Of a stretch of DNA of 64,000 bases, positions 22,574 to 34,904 are shown piece after piece. Source of the DNA: Paratinospora sagittata. Lineage: Eukaryota > Streptophyta > Magnoliopsida > Ranunculales > Menispermaceae. The position numbers and the translations under genes were made by a program. The notes below the pieces were generated by a model. It saw only the letters and a program-made list of their open reading frames with translations, did no database searches and was not told the DNA's origin. Each line of letters begins with the position of its first letter. Position 1 is the first letter of the stretch. The stretch spans positions 36,096,741-36,160,740 of the forward strand of contig CM069593.1 of NCBI GenBank assembly GCA_035771175.1, read 5' to 3'.

Positions 22574-22621
22574 CTATGAATCATAAACCACATACGTCCC
22601 TAGGTGGTGCTATGTATGATG
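22574..22621 (-). repeat. Inverted LTR fragment next to element C
   Basis: CTATGAATCATAAACCACAT and the following bases match the interior of minus-oriented LTRs (for example 41210-41255). They abut the plus-oriented LTR start at 22622, so the junction is an inverted LTR pair. Confidence 0.8.
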
Positions 22622-23974
22622 TGTAATACCCTAGGTTTGCACACAAAAAAATGAAAAATGAAGTTCAGGCAACCTGCCCGAACATCCGTTCAGGGGCCAA
22701 ATTTCCTATATAAGGAACCCTCCTCCATCCTCATTTCTCACACCAAATCACCTCTTCATGTGATTTTTCTTCTCCTTTTCACTCATTTTGAGTTTTTGGT
22801 CTTTTGAGACTCTCTTTCGAGACTCTTCGTGCTGTGCAACGCAATTCTGTCCGGGGGAAAGCGCCAATCCTGAAAGAAGTTCTTATCTTAAGGTGAGGAA
22901 CGAAACATAGGTTTGCGTGTCTTATAACTTTTATTAAAGTTTATATTCATTTATCATTATGTCTACTATTCATTTACACGGCATTATTGCGTATAATGTT
23001 TATACTGTCGCACTTATGCTTGTATAATTGGAATTCATGTATTACGCTGTTGTTATGCCGGATCAGTAGTCAATCTGGCTCAACCAGACTCAGTCTTGTC
23101 CTCGGTAACTTTAAATAGTGAACGGGAGGCAGCGTGCTGCTCTAGACGATTGGTATTTAAGTAGACCTTGTGTCTCACCTCTCAACTGGAGACTGATCTG
23201 GTTGGTCTTATTTGAAAGTTATCAGCTTATACAGTAATACTAAATGTCCTGACCTTGCACGTAGTGATACCGACCCTAATAAGGATCAACAGACATTGCT
23301 AAATCTTGTCTAAATGTTAAGTAAAGACCGAACCAGTTTATACAGAACAATTCATGCATTGGCATCATACATATCACCGCCTAGGGACGTATGTGGTTTA
23401 TGATTCATAGAATAGTTTGGAGCGATGCTCGCTATTCGTTATATTTCTCTGGATAGGGACGTACAATGAGAACCTGGCTAATTCTGGGGAAGGACATCTG
23501 TACGTGAATCCAGAGCATCGCTCCTGAGGAAGGACGTACAATGAGAACTCGGTTACTCTTGGGGAGGGACATCTGTACGTGAACTCAGGCGATGTACAAT
23601 CATCAAACCATTAAGAGACGGTGTCATGCATACATACATATTGAATTGATTATGATGCTCTGATGTGTATTTGAGATATTTGATTATGAAGTTTGCTTTA
23701 TTAATCGTTATATTCATGAACTATTTTACCCACTGAGCGTGTAGCTCACCCGTTGTGATTTGATTTTTCACAAGAAATTAGGGTGGACTGGGCGCAAGTA
23801 TTTGGGCCCACATTTATACCCTTTGTATTATTCATTAGGGATTTTGGGAGAATGTTCTCTTTTCTATTTCATGTACAAATATATTCTGAAATCAATGAAA
23901 TCAGACTTGTACTTAACTATGCTTCCGCGCACTCTGTTATTATCGTTATAATACATTCGCTCCCCGTCCATGAG
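22622..23974 (+). repeat. 5' LTR of element C (3' end missing)
   Basis: It starts TGTAATACCC with a TATA box CTATATAA at 22706-22713. Within it are two copies of a block containing GGGACATCTGTACGTGAA. After GTCCATGAG near 23974 the expected GGGTGTGACA end, primer site and leader are lost, and the sequence jumps to leader DNA next to ORF1. Confidence 0.88.
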
Positions 23975-24092
23975 AAAGCATAAACATCAAGAGAAAAATA
24001 TAAAATATTGTCCAACAGACAAAGCATAAATCTTAAAAATGTTAGGAATATATTTTGCGTCCTTCACAAATTTATTTTCCTTTCAGCAAAAG

Positions 24093-25669
24093 AATGGCCT
24101 CAAGTGAAGGAACGACTTCCGGTAATAGGGAACCAATTCCCACTAGACTCAAGGAATTTTCCAAAAGGGAGGTTATGACCATGAGGAGTATCGACAATAG
24201 AGATCTCCGCCTCTATCCGATCCTTCACGAAAAACTGGCAACACTGGGGTGGTTGAACATAACAAAAGTTGAGGGTCACGTCTCTTACAACTTGATCAAA
24301 TACTTCTACGGAGCCATGAATTGCTTAGGACTTTAAGAAGATGAGATCAGCGTTGTTTTGGAGACAACGGTCAGGGGAACAAAGATTTCTATCAAAGATT
24401 TCTATGGAGATTCCAATCGAAGATAAAATCATTGATCCACATGAACCCTAGACAGTTGCAGAGATCGTAGAGTCGAACGAACAATTGTTCAATTTCCTCG
24501 CCAAAAGGTCGTACACCCAATCAACGTACACCAACCTCCCAAACAACCTCCTTAAGCCATCTCTTGCCGGCCTTGGAAAGATCGTATTCGGCAACATCTT
24601 GCCAAAAAGGGGAACTAGAGGCACTATGTCAAGGGCTCAACTTCTTATGTTATACTGCATAGAGAGGAAAATTAAGGTCTCCCTACCACACATCATCATC
24701 CAACAAATGTTGAGGGTAATTCAAAATCCTTTGAGAAAGGATCTCCTAGGCTACAGAGTCTTGATCATGAGGATGCTATACGAGGCAAACGTCAACACTT
24801 TTGATGAGTCTTCGAAGCAGATCACTGAGGCGGTTACAGTATCCTCTATCTTCAGGACATATGTCACAAGTGGAGGGGTAACTGACAAGGAAGTATTCGG
24901 CTCAACTTTTAATGGCGAAAGAATTAGAGACGAAAAAGGACATTGTTACCTAAAAAGTCGACGCAAGATTCATGTTAGGGAGGTACCAAATAATAAGCCA
25001 AACCAGAACCATACGTCAAATTCAGCCTCGAATAATGATCCAACTGAGCACCAGTTCACAGAGGAATATTTATTTGCCAAGCTAAATCAACCTCAACCAA
25101 ATCGGGATAGACAAGAAGTTCCAACAAATCCAACTTCCTGCAACATGCCAACTCAAGGCAATACTATGTACCAAAGGTTTCCAACTCCTGAAGCACCGTA
25201 TCGGCCAGTTCCACAAGTTCTTGTGAACCAACAACAATAAAATTTTGCAGCACCAAATTTTGGAAGACAGGACATCGCAATGAGCCCACTGTTTCAAGAC
25301 TTTTTAAACCAAGCATATCCAAATTTCCAAGGAGTTCCAGTTAGGGGATCCCTGTACAGTCAAAACAACTACCCCACACCTATGAGTCAACTGTACGGTC
25401 AATACTTTCCACCAATGCCTACGGCCTACCCTCCACCTATGGGACAGTCAACCCATCAACCATCGATGGGGCAATCGACTAACACATTTGAACAGTTAAA
25501 TGTGATTGTAGCTAGCATTGCTCGAATAGAAGATACTCAAAGTGATTTGTTAACACGTATGAAAAACGTGGAAGAGCAACGAGCAAATTCTCGACCTTCT
25601 TCTAGCAGTCTTTCTGTACCTAGCAGGAGGTCTAGAAGGAGCAGTAGTAGGCAGGAAAACCAGGAATGA
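24093..25669 (+). pseudogene. ORF1 of element C (plant transposon-protein-like)
   Basis: The ATG at 24093 follows a T-rich run and TTTCAG. Motifs LHEKLATLGW, LIKYFYGAMN, NILPKRGTRGTMSRAQLL and IERKIKVSLPHIIIQQML resemble PF20167. The second half is Gln/Pro-rich (PPPMGQSTHQPSMGQS) and ends with a likely coiled coil (ARIEDTQSDLLTRMKNVEE) and a Ser/Arg tail (RRSRRSSSRQENQE). Stops include CAA to TAA at 24334, CAG to TAG near 24449 and CAA to TAA at 25238, with a small deletion near 24400. Confidence 0.75.
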
Positions 25670-25763
25670 TCACTGGCATTGTAAAATTTTATTTTATATA
25701 TGAATGAAATGTTTTATTTAAGACTATCTTTGGTGGGCCGACTTACAACTATTCTTTCTTTTG

Positions 25764-26051
25764 TATCACTAACTTTGGAGTGGTATGGGACACAACAAAA
25801 TCGGAGGATACTAAATAAAACGTGGAAGTAAGAAAACCCACGACCTTGTGTGAAAAGAAACATTTGGAGAAAGTTGCATTACTAACATTATCACTAAGTT
25901 TACACGGTATGGGGCGAGTAAACTTGGACGATACTATTAGTGAACTACTATTTAGTCAATGTTTTATAGAGACCGTGTTCATACAACTTAACTTGGTTGA
26001 CACCCTTATTACCAAACTCATGTGGTATGGGACACACGAATTTGGATAATA
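25764..26051 (+). other. Three-hairpin RNA region between ORF1 and gag (element C)
   Basis: Hairpins lie at 25764-25810, 25889-25933 and 26006-26051. The second is TATC, AAGTTTAC, A, CG, loop GTATGGGG, CG, A, GTAAACTT, GATA. The third has CCAAACTCATGTG, loop GTATGGGA, CACACGAATTTGG (11 of 13 pairs). The first has GTG, loop GTATGGGA, CAC and a weaker outer stem, closed by TATC/GATA. Centre spacings are about 124 and 118. A 75-codon open frame (25822-26049) overlaps but is probably incidental. Confidence 0.72.
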
Positions 26052-26447
26052 ATCGAAAAGACTAAGCAAAAGATTTTGAATACATAAGATTGCGATAGAA
26101 CGTTAGATCAGGATATTTACCGAGGCAAATCTTAGAATTTTTATGACTCGTATGGATTTTCAATGAAATATATATGTATGTTCACAAAAATTAGAACCAA
26201 AACATTTGAAATGCTTACAATGTTTTATACTTATTATATAAACATTCTAACCTTGTTTTACACCATAGCCAAACATACGAGGCACATAAGATTCTTTGAT
26301 TCCTCAACGAAAACCTTACACTATCCCTAGAAAAATAGGAGGTTTTTATATTGCAGTGCTCTCGAATTTGTTGTTGATCATACCATAACATTATACTTGG
26401 CTACAGTTCCTAAATCATGGTTTTATTTTCTCATTGTCAGTGAGAAA

Positions 26448-27610
26448 CTGCAAACCAGGAAAAGAGGAAGGCCACGTACTGTCCGTCCAGCAGAGGAGGC
26501 ACCTCCTGAGATTCAGAATCAGGAACCGCAGCCTCCGACGACAGCGCAGGCCACACCTGACACTGTCACTACATCTGGGCAGGCAGTACCACCCCAACCT
26601 ACACCCTTTGCCATGCCTTCGAGTATGGAAGTCTTCTTCACCGGATTTATCGAGGCGATGAAAGTAACAGTTCATACTGTCGTTCGTGAGACCGCGGCCA
26701 ATCAGGTTGCCACTATGCTGGTACTTGTGAGATCTGGGTCGGAGACTCAAATCGACCAGATAACGAAGTACAAGACCCTACAACCTCTTACTTTTGTTGG
26801 CACCATTGATGCTGAAGAGGTGCAGAAATGGCTAGGTGAGTCAAAGAAGGGTCTCGATGCAATGGCAGTCAATGAGACTCGAAAGATTCCACTCGCGACC
26901 TACCAACTTATTGGTGGAGCAAATACATGGTGGATAATTGTAAAAGAGGACCCAAGGGTCAACACAGCGGACATGACTTGGCAATAGTTTGAGTTAATGT
27001 TTATTGAAGAATATTTTCCCGGCGCAGTGAAGAGGCAGAAGTGCCAGGAGTTTGCCAAGTTATACTAGGGCAGCATGACAGTCAGGGAGTATGCTGGCAA
27101 GTTCAAAGAATTATCGGTCTACTCTCTCTCCACCATCTCAATGGAGCAGGATAAGACCGAAAAATTCTATAATGGCCTGTGTCCTGATATTCGACAAGCC
27201 TTGTCGAACTTGGATCTCAAGATTTACAAGGAGGTCGTTGACAAGGCCATGAGCTTTGAACATGAGAAGATTGCGTAGGAGCAGAGATTGAATAAGGGAA
27301 AACGACCCGCAATGTTCTCCCAACAGGGCTCGCAGTAGGGCAACAAGAAAAAACACCACTATAATCAAAACCCAGCCCTCCCAACCCTTGTTTCGAAGAA
27401 TGGGGCCACGACACCTGCGGCTAAACAATCAAGGCCGCAGAGGCCGTAGTGGCAGGGGTGGCCGTCGAAACGGCAATGTCAAAGGTGGTGGTCAGCACCA
27501 CAAGCACCACCTGCTGCTAATGCCCAACCTAAACAGAACTAGCAAAACCAGGGGCAACGGAACCAGGGCAGAACATTTGATATTGCTCAACAACCGCTCC
27601 TAGACAACAA
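26448..27610 (+). pseudogene. gag: Gag polyprotein, element C (broken)
   Basis: The start codon is CTG where A and D have ATG; the next residues are QTRKRGRPRTV, an AT-hook-like core. The capsid region reads ITKYKTLQPLTFVGTIDAEEVQKWL and MTVREYAGKFKELSVYSLST. Stops at 26986 and 27066 are CAG to TAG. The Gly/Arg-rich region jumps from GGQHH to the protease linker near 27508, which deletes the CCHC knuckle. Confidence 0.88.
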
Positions 27611-29480
27611 TGTAGTCGAAGGTACATTTCCCTTATTCAATACATTGGTACATGTCTTGTTCGATTCAGGTGCTATGCATTCTTTTATATCGTCTGCATT
27701 GGTAAGTCATTTAGGGTTGCATCCTGAACCCACAGAAATCATACTCCATGTCACATCACCTTTAGGATCTGGTACTGACGTGAAATTGCAGTGTTCTCGG
27801 TATGAGCTTCGAATGTCAGAACATATTATATATGCAGATATTTTTGTGATGGACATTGAAGACTTCGACATCATCCTCGGCATGGACTGGCTCACACCAC
27901 TGAATGCAAAGATCGATTGTATGAAGAAGCAAGTTCAGTTAACCTTGCTCACCGGGGAGTTTGTCAAGATTCAAGGAACAAGGAAATGGATACAGCTGCG
28001 ATGTTTCGGTAATATCTGAATTCCCAACAGTTTTTCTAAATGATCTTCCTGGTCTACCTCCGGTTAGGGAATTCGATTTTGAAATCAACCTCATACCTGG
28101 GACTGAGCTTATCTCAGTTCCACCATACAGAATGTCAAATGTCGAGCTGGTCGAATTAGACAAACAACTGAAGGAATTAGAGAGTCATGGCTTCATCAGA
28201 AAAAGTTCATCACCCTGGGGCACTCCAGTTCTGTTTGTTCACAAAAAGGATGGTTCGTTACGACTTTGCATCGATTATCGCAAACTGAATAACGTCACCA
28301 TTAAGAACAGATACCCGTTGCCCAGGATCGATGACTTGTTCAACCAACTTAGAGATGCCAAATACTTCTCTAAGATTGATTTACGATCCGGTTATCACCA
28401 ACTTCGAATCCGAGAGTTGGACATTGCCAAACAGCATTCAGAGCTCGGTACAGTCACTACGAGTACATGGTCATGTCGTTCGGTCTAACAAATACACCTG
28501 TTGCGTTCATGGATTTGATGAACCACATCTTTAGGTTATACTTAAACCGATTTGTGGTGGTTTTTGTGGACGATATCTTGATATATTCCTCAACCGAGGA
28601 AGACCATAAGATACACCTGAGGATAGTCCTCCGGACCTTGAGAAGCCACCAGATGTATACAAAGTTGAGTAAGTGTGAATTTTGGGAGAAGCGAGTTCAA
28701 TTCCTAGGCCATGTGGTTTCAGGCAATGGCATTGAGGTTGATCCTTCTAAGGTTGAAGCGGTTTTAAACTGGAAGCAGCCTACCACTGTTACTCAGATTA
28801 GGAGTTTTCTTGGCTTGGCTGGCTATTACAGATGCTTCATCAAGGACTTCTCAAATATTGCTGAACCTATGACAAAGCTCACTCGAAAAGACGTGCGATT
28901 CATTTGGAATCTCACCTGTGAAGCATCATTTCAGGAATTGAAGAAACGCCTCACTACGACACCAGTACTTATCACTCCAAGAAATTCACTTGGATTTTTA
29001 CTATACACCGACGCCTCTCTCCAAGGCTTAGGTGTCGTATTAATGCAAGAAGGCCAAGTTGTCGCATATGCCTCGAGGCAACTGAAGATTCATGAGGGTA
29101 ATTACCCAATACATGACTTGAAACTTGCAGTTTTCGTATTTGCACTGAAGTTATGGCGTAATTACCTATACGGTGAACGGTTTGAGGTCTTCTAGGATCA
29201 CAAGAGTCTTAAGTACATCTACACTCAAAGAAACCTAAACCTCCGCCAAAGATGATGGCCGGAATTCTTGAAAGATTATGACTTTCAACTCCAGTACCAT
29301 CCCGGTATGGCCAATGTTGTGGCTGATGCCCTGAGTAGAAAATCTTATGTTGCTTGTACTCTTAACTTCAAAATAGGGAAGTTCACTACAGAGATGGAGA
29401 ATTTTAACCTACAACTGATCAAGGAGGGAGCAAGCTCAAGACTTTCTCAATTATCAGCCTTCTCTGAGCTGGTTTGAAAG
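27611..29480 (+). pseudogene. pol: Pol: protease, RT, RNase H (element C)
   Basis: Protease has LFDSGA near 27660. RT keeps [20 protein letters not shown] and YHQLRI, then a one-base deletion near 28430 shifts the frame. The next frame (28467-29195) carries an intact FVDDILIYS, the best RT active site in this family here. RNase H has YTDAS near 29005, but the catalytic Glu is Lys (HDLKLAV), and a stop lies at 29193 before the Asp of VADALSR. Confidence 0.9.
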
Positions 29481-30875
29481 ATTTCAGCTGCTCAAGCCAA
29501 CGACCCTATGTTAATGGAGAAACGAGAATTTTTACTCAGCGGACAGGACATTTCTTACTGGTCGGTCTCTAAAGTCGGGGCCGTTTCCTATAAAAAAAAC
29601 GTCTATATCTACCGAACGATCTTGAGGTTCGGAAAGAAGTGATCACTGAGATGCATTGTTCGTGGTTTGCTATGTATCCTGGGGGTGACAAGATGTACAA
29701 GGATGTCAAGCGACAATTCTAGTTTTCTGGAATGAAGAAGGCGATTGCACATTTCGTTGCTCGATGTTTCGTTTGCTAGCAAGTTAAAGCAGAACGAAGA
29801 CTTCCCTCTGGACTTCTCCAACCGTTACCTATTGGAGAATGAAAGTGGGAGAACATCGCTATGGACTTTGTTCCGGCCTTGCCTCGAAATAAAAAAAGGG
29901 CAAGATGCTATCTGGGTTATCATTGACAGACTTACAAAGTCTGCACACTTCTCGCCAATAAAGTTCACGGATAACCCCACCAAGCTTGCCGAACTATATG
30001 AAAGAGAGATCGTACGTCTCCATGGCATACCACTCACGATCGTCTCTGATCGAGACCCTCGATTCACATCAAAGTTTTGGCAAAGCTTCTAGAGTAGAAT
30101 GGGCTCTAAGATCACCATGAGCACAGCCTTTCACCCTCAGACTGATGGGCAGTCAATGCGTCTTATTCAAATCTTTAAAAACATGTCACGGTGTTGCATT
30201 TTGGACTTCAATGATGAATGGGTAAAGTACTTACATTTAGCTAAGTTTGCATACAACAACACTACCAAACTAGTATTGGCATGGCACCGTACGAGGCTCT
30301 CTATGGTCGCCCTTACAGATCTCTGGTATGCTGGTTAGATATGGTAGATCGACCGCAGTTGGACCCTGAACTAGTTCAAGAGACTTCTAAGAAGATTACA
30401 CTAGTAGAGGAACGACTTCGTGTTGCACAAAGTCGACAAAAGAGCTATGCTGACTAGCGGAGGCAACCTTTAGAATTTGATAAGGGGACTTGGTTTTTCT
30501 AAAAGTTCTGCCCACAAGAGGTGTCAAACGCTTTGGGATCAAAGGAAAGCTCTCCCCACGGTATATCGGTCCATTTCAGATCATTGAACATATTGGCAAA
30601 CTTACTTATCGTCTGTCTCTTCCATCGTCCATGTCTAAGGTTCATGATGTTTTTCACGTATCCATGCTTCGAAAGTATCGCCCTGATCCTTCACATAACA
30701 TCCCTCTAGTAGAGGTTCGGGTTGAGGAAGGAAATAGGTATAAGGAGAGAGCGATACAGATTTTGGATAAAAAAGCTCAAGAACTAAGGCGACGTAGCAT
30801 ACCACTTGTGAAGGTACTCTGAGACCACCACGGAGTATAGGAAGCAACATGGGGAACTAGAAGCAACAGTTAAAT
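29481..30875 (+). pseudogene. pol: Pol: integrase and chromodomain (element C)
   Basis: Integrase is spread over frames at 29600-30480, with the DRD Asp, HPQTDGQS and a damaged Glu region (SMRL for SERL near 30155). The CAG to TAG in VC-QQVK matches the one in A. The chromodomain part (30490-30822) reads FGIKGKLSPRYIGPF, VFHVSMLRKYRPDPSHN and RAIQILDKKAQELRRRSIPLVKVL. A deletion near 30873 removes the pol end and the 3' ORF start. Confidence 0.88.
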
Positions 30876-31365
30876 AAGATCGATGGAGATAGTGATGCAC
30901 ACATGCAATGGCCTCCTTGGCCACCTGTGCCGACTCATCCAGTATCTGAGTCTAGTCACAACTATTTTGCATCGCCAACTCCATCACTACACAGACAACA
31001 ATCTTTATCACCAAAGCGGGCATGGCGATTTTGCCCAAAACAATCCTGTGCCCTCATCTTGGCAGGACCTTCTACCAAAATTGCCAGGCTGTCGGATTCG
31101 AACAACAGCACGAAAAAGCATCCCACCGCTCAACCTACCTCCCCTCAAATGAAGTAACCAGCGCCCTACACCACCACCCTTTAAGCAAAGGTTGGAATCT
31201 TCTGAGGACGAATCCGACTCCATTTACTCTCCATGGTTTCATGATGTTGAGGATTCCACTGGCCACAGCGCCATCCAGGGACCAATAAGGTACTACCCTG
31301 AACTAGCAAACGATGACGCAGGCAGTGAATCACAAGCAGATAACCATCATGACTACTTCAACTGA
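30876..31365 (+). pseudogene. Extra 3' ORF of element C (start deleted)
   Basis: The sequence homologous to A's 3' ORF begins just after the ATG, which is removed with the pol end. SSHNYFASPTPS, SSWQDLLPKL and an acidic tail can be read in shifting frames. The stop is at 31363-31365, about 18 bases before the polypurine tract. Confidence 0.7.
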
Positions 31366-31398
31366 TTTTGAGGGCGAAATCCTTTTAGGGGGGTAAAG

Positions 31399-32531
31399 TG
31401 TAATACACTAGGTTTGCACAAAAAGAAAAAAAATGAAAAATGAAGTTCGAGCAGACGTGCTCGAACGTCCGGGCACGTGCCCGTAGTTCGGGCACCTGCC
31501 CAGACGTCCAGGTGCCTCCCCAAAGGTTCGGACAGAACGCCTGAACGTTTGGGCGCCTGTCCGAACGTTCAGGCACCAAATTTCCTATATAAGGAACCCT
31601 CTTCCATCCTTATTTCTCACACCAAATCACCTCTCCTTGTGATTTTTCTTCTCCTTTTCACTCATTTTGAGTTTTTGGTCTTTTGAGACTCTCTGTGCGG
31701 TGCAACGCGATTCTGTCCGGGGGAAAGTGCCAGTTCTAAAAGAAGTTCTTATCTTAAGGTGGGAAACGAAACATAGGTTTGCGTGTCTTATAACTTTTAT
31801 TAAAGTTTATATTCATTTATCATTATGTTTACTATTCATTTACACTGCATTATTGTGTATAATGTTTATACTGTTGCACTTATGCCTGTATAATTGGAAT
31901 TCATGTATTACGATGTTGTTATGCCCGATCAGTAGTCAATCTGGCTCAACCAGACCCAGTCTTGTCCTCAGTAACTTTAAATAGTGAATGGAAGGCAGCG
32001 TGCTGCTCTAGACGATTGGTATTTAAGTAGACCTCGTGTCTCACCTCTCAACTGGAGACTGATCTGGTTGGTCTTATTTGAAAGCTATCAGCTTATACAG
32101 TAATACTAAATGTCCTAACCTTGCACGTAGTGATACCGACCCTGATACGGATCACCAGACGTTGCTAAATCCTGTCTAAATGTTAAGTAAAGACCGGACC
32201 AGTTTATACAGACCAATTCATGCATTGGCATCATACATTTCACCACCTAGGGACGTATGTGGTTTATGATCATAGAATAGTTAGGAGCGATGCTCGCTAT
32301 TCATTATATTTCTCTGGAGAGGGGCGTACAATGAGAACCTGGCTAATTCTGGGGAAGGACATCTGTATGTGAATCCAGAGCATCGTTCCTGAGGAGGGAC
32401 GTACAATGAGAACCTGGTTACTCCTGGGGAGGGACATCTGTACATGCATACATACATATTGAATTGATTATGATGCTCTGATGTGTATTTTAAGATATTT
32501 GATTATAAAGTTTGATTTATTAATCATTATA
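31399..32531 (+). repeat. 3' LTR of element C (3' end missing)
   Basis: TGTAATACAC follows a purine tract TTTTAGGGGGGTAAAG (31383-31398). U3 has about six degenerate GAACGTTC/GGGCACC-type units (31445-31575) before the TATA box CTATATAA at 31585-31592. LTR sequence stops in TTATTAATCATTAT near 32531, missing roughly the last 300 bases. Confidence 0.88.
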
Positions 32532-33056
32532 AAAAATCCTCTAACACCTCAAGCCATCGGCATAAAAAATCCATCTAAATTTTCGTTGAAAGAGAAAGAA
32601 AGGGGTTCATGTGAAGTAGAGAATTTGATGCTTTTGATTTATAATCTCGACCTTTCGTATCTGCTGGAATGGGTCAGAGGATGTAGATTTATACATGTCT
32701 TCTTTTTTTCTCGATGTTTTTAGTGAAGATTTGCCCAAATTTCATATTCAACCGGTAATAGAAGATAAAACCCTAGATTTGTGGATATCGATGCTTCTTT
32801 AAACTTGATCGTGGTGAGATTCAAGATCTTTTGGTCCAGCAACAAGCTCTCTTGCTCATGGAAGAATGCGAGATATAGGGTTAGATGAGACTCACTATCA
32901 TTTATGAATGATTGTTAATGCAAGGTGTGGTTCTTGTTTATTTCTCTGAGCTAGATATGTTGGTCACTGGAATCCGTCTGGAGTTTCGCTACATCTACGT
33001 TGTTTCCGATCTTTCTCATTTTGTTCATTGAAATGAAGAATATCTTACTCTCTCTC
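32532..33056. other. Single-copy-like spacer between elements C and D
   Basis: About 525 bases show no retroelement similarity and no convincing gene. The piece near 32900-32942 (CATTTATGA, then AAGGTGTGGTTCTTGTTTAT) is repeated in shortened form at about 22545-22573, left of element C. The run of CT dinucleotides at the end abuts element D. Confidence 0.55.
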
Positions 33057-33102
33057 TGTCACGCCACGCCCGGAGCGCTTAAACCGACGGGACACTCACG
33101 GA
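33057..33102 (-). repeat. Remnant of element D 3' LTR
   Basis: TGTCACGCCACGCCCGG through GACACTCACGGA matches the LTR 3' end in minus orientation, then jumps directly into the 3' ORF (CATCATGAAACCATGG). A deletion removed about 1.2 kb of LTR, the polypurine tract and the end of the 3' ORF. Confidence 0.85.
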
Positions 33103-33499
33103 CATCATGAAACCATGGAGAGCAAATAGAGTCGGATTCGTCCGCAGAAGATTCCAACATTTGCTTAACAGATGGTGGTGTAGGGTTTTGTTGGTTGCAT
33201 CATTTGTGGGGAGGTAGGTTGAGCGGTGGGATGCTTTTTCGTGTTGTTGCTCGAATTCGGCCGCTTGGCAATTTTGGTAGAAGATCCTGCCAAGATGAGG
33301 GCACGAGATTGTTGTGGGCAAAATTGTTACGAAAAAGCCATGCACGCTCTGGCGATAAGGATCGTTGTCTGTGGGGCGATGGAGTTGGTGATGCAAAGTA
33401 ATTGTGACTTGACTCAGATCCTGAAGGAGTCGCCACAAGTTGGCAAAGAGACCATTGCGTGTGTGCATCACTACCTCCATCGGTATTATTTTAAGACAT
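33103..33499 (-). pseudogene. Extra 3' ORF of element D (end deleted)
   Basis: The ATG at 33499 is followed by TCT TAA where A and E have TCT GAA, so the second residue after Met is a stop. Downstream, SESSHNYFASPTPSPHRQRSLSPERAW is readable in pieces. The C-terminal end is removed by the deletion that joins the LTR remnant. Confidence 0.75.
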
Positions 33500-33595
33500 C
33501 TGCATAGTTATTTAAGTGAAACGATGTATTAAGATATTTGTAAACAAAGTTTCATCATTTTATTGATAAGTGAAATAGTACAATGTATCACATCA

Positions 33596-34904
33596 TCAGT
33601 TATTACTAGAAAACAATTCAGGGTATTTCTGTTTAATTATTGCTTCTAGCTCCCATGTTGCTTCTTCTACTCCGTTGTGATCCCAGAGCACTTTCACAAG
33701 TGGTATGCTACGTCGCCTTAGTTCTTGGTTTTTTTCTATCCAAAATTTGTATCCCTCTCTCCAGATACCTATTTCCTACCTCAACCCGAACCTCAACCAG
33801 AGGGATGATATGCGAAGGATCAGGATGATACTTTCGAAGCAGGGATACGTGAAAGACGTCATGAACCTTAGACATGGACAATGGAAGGGACAGACGATAA
33901 GTAAGTATGCCAATACGTTCAATGATCTGAAATGGACTGATATACCGTGGAGAGAGCTTTCCTTTGATCCCAAAGTGTTTGACACCTCTTGTGGGCTGAA
34001 CTTTTAGAAAAACCAAGTCCCCTTTATCAAATTCTAGAGGCTGCCTACGCTTGTCAGCATAGCTCTTTTGTCGACTTTATGCAACACGAAGCCGCTCATT
34101 TACTAGTGTGATCTTCTCAGAAGTCTCTTGAACTAGTTCAGCACCCAACTGTGATCGATCTGCCATATCTAACCAGCATACCAAAGATCTACAAGGGCGA
34201 CCATAGAGAGCCTCGTACGGTGCCATGCCGATACTAGTTTGGTAGCTGTTGTTGTATGCAAACTCAGCTAAATGTAAGTACTTTGCCCATCCGTCATTAA
34301 AATCCAAAATGCAACACCGTAACATGTCTTCCAAGATTTGGATAAGACGCTCTGACTGTCCATCAGTCTGAGGGTGAAAGGTTGTGCTCATGGTGATCTT
34401 AGAGCCCATTCTCTGGAAGCTTTGCCAAAACTTTGATGTGAATCAAGGTTCTCGATCAGAGAAGATCGTGAGTGGTATGCCATAAAAGCGTACGATCTCT
34501 CTTTTATATAGTTCGGCAAGCTTGGCGGGGTTATCCGTGAACTTTATTGGCATGAAGTGTGCAGACTTTGTAAGTCTGTCAATGATAACCCAGATAGCAT
34601 ATTGCCATTTATTATTTCGAGGCAAGGCCGTAACAAAATCCATTACGATGTTCTCCCACTTCCATTCTCCAATAGGTAACGGCTGGAGAAGTCTAGAGGG
34701 AAATCTTCGTTCTGCCTTAACTTGCTGGCAAACGAGAGATCGAGCAATGAAGTGTGCAATCGCCTTCTTTATTCCAGAAAACCAGAATTGTCGCTTGACA
34801 TCCTTGTACATCTTGTCACCCCCAGGATGCATAGCGAACCTCGAACAGTGCATCTCAGTGAGCACTTCTTTCCGAACCTCAGGATCGTTCGTAAACAGAG
34901 ACAT
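33596..34904 (-). pseudogene. pol: Pol: integrase and chromodomain (element D)
   Basis: A 153-codon frame (34904-34443) holds MHCSRFAMHPGGDKMYKDVKRQFW, a damaged CLVC (SLVC) and MDFVTALPR. A stop follows DRE at the DRDPRF motif. The next frame (34409-34077) has HPQTDGQSERLIQ with the catalytic Glu. The chromodomain half (34016-33596) has FGIKGKLSPRYI and a frameshift in the RRRSIPLVK region. Confidence 0.9.

Larger units (their letters stand above)
22622..32531 (+). mobile_element. Element C: Ty3/gypsy chromovirus with truncated LTRs
   Basis: C has the full gene order from ORF1 to the 3' ORF in one orientation, with both LTRs cut short at their 3' ends. The 5' LTR end, primer site and most of the leader are gone. 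Gag's ATG is CTG and the zinc knuckle is deleted, but RT keeps an intact FVDD. A 21-base direct repeat (22553-22573 and 32922-32942) lies outside the element on each side. Confidence 0.92.

Noticed and set aside
25822..26049. 75-codon frame (MEVRKPTTL) open in C, D and E
   Set aside because: It overlaps the hairpins. Differences among copies are mostly amino-acid changing, and in B the loops fall in other frames, so RNA structure explains the conservation better than a protein.
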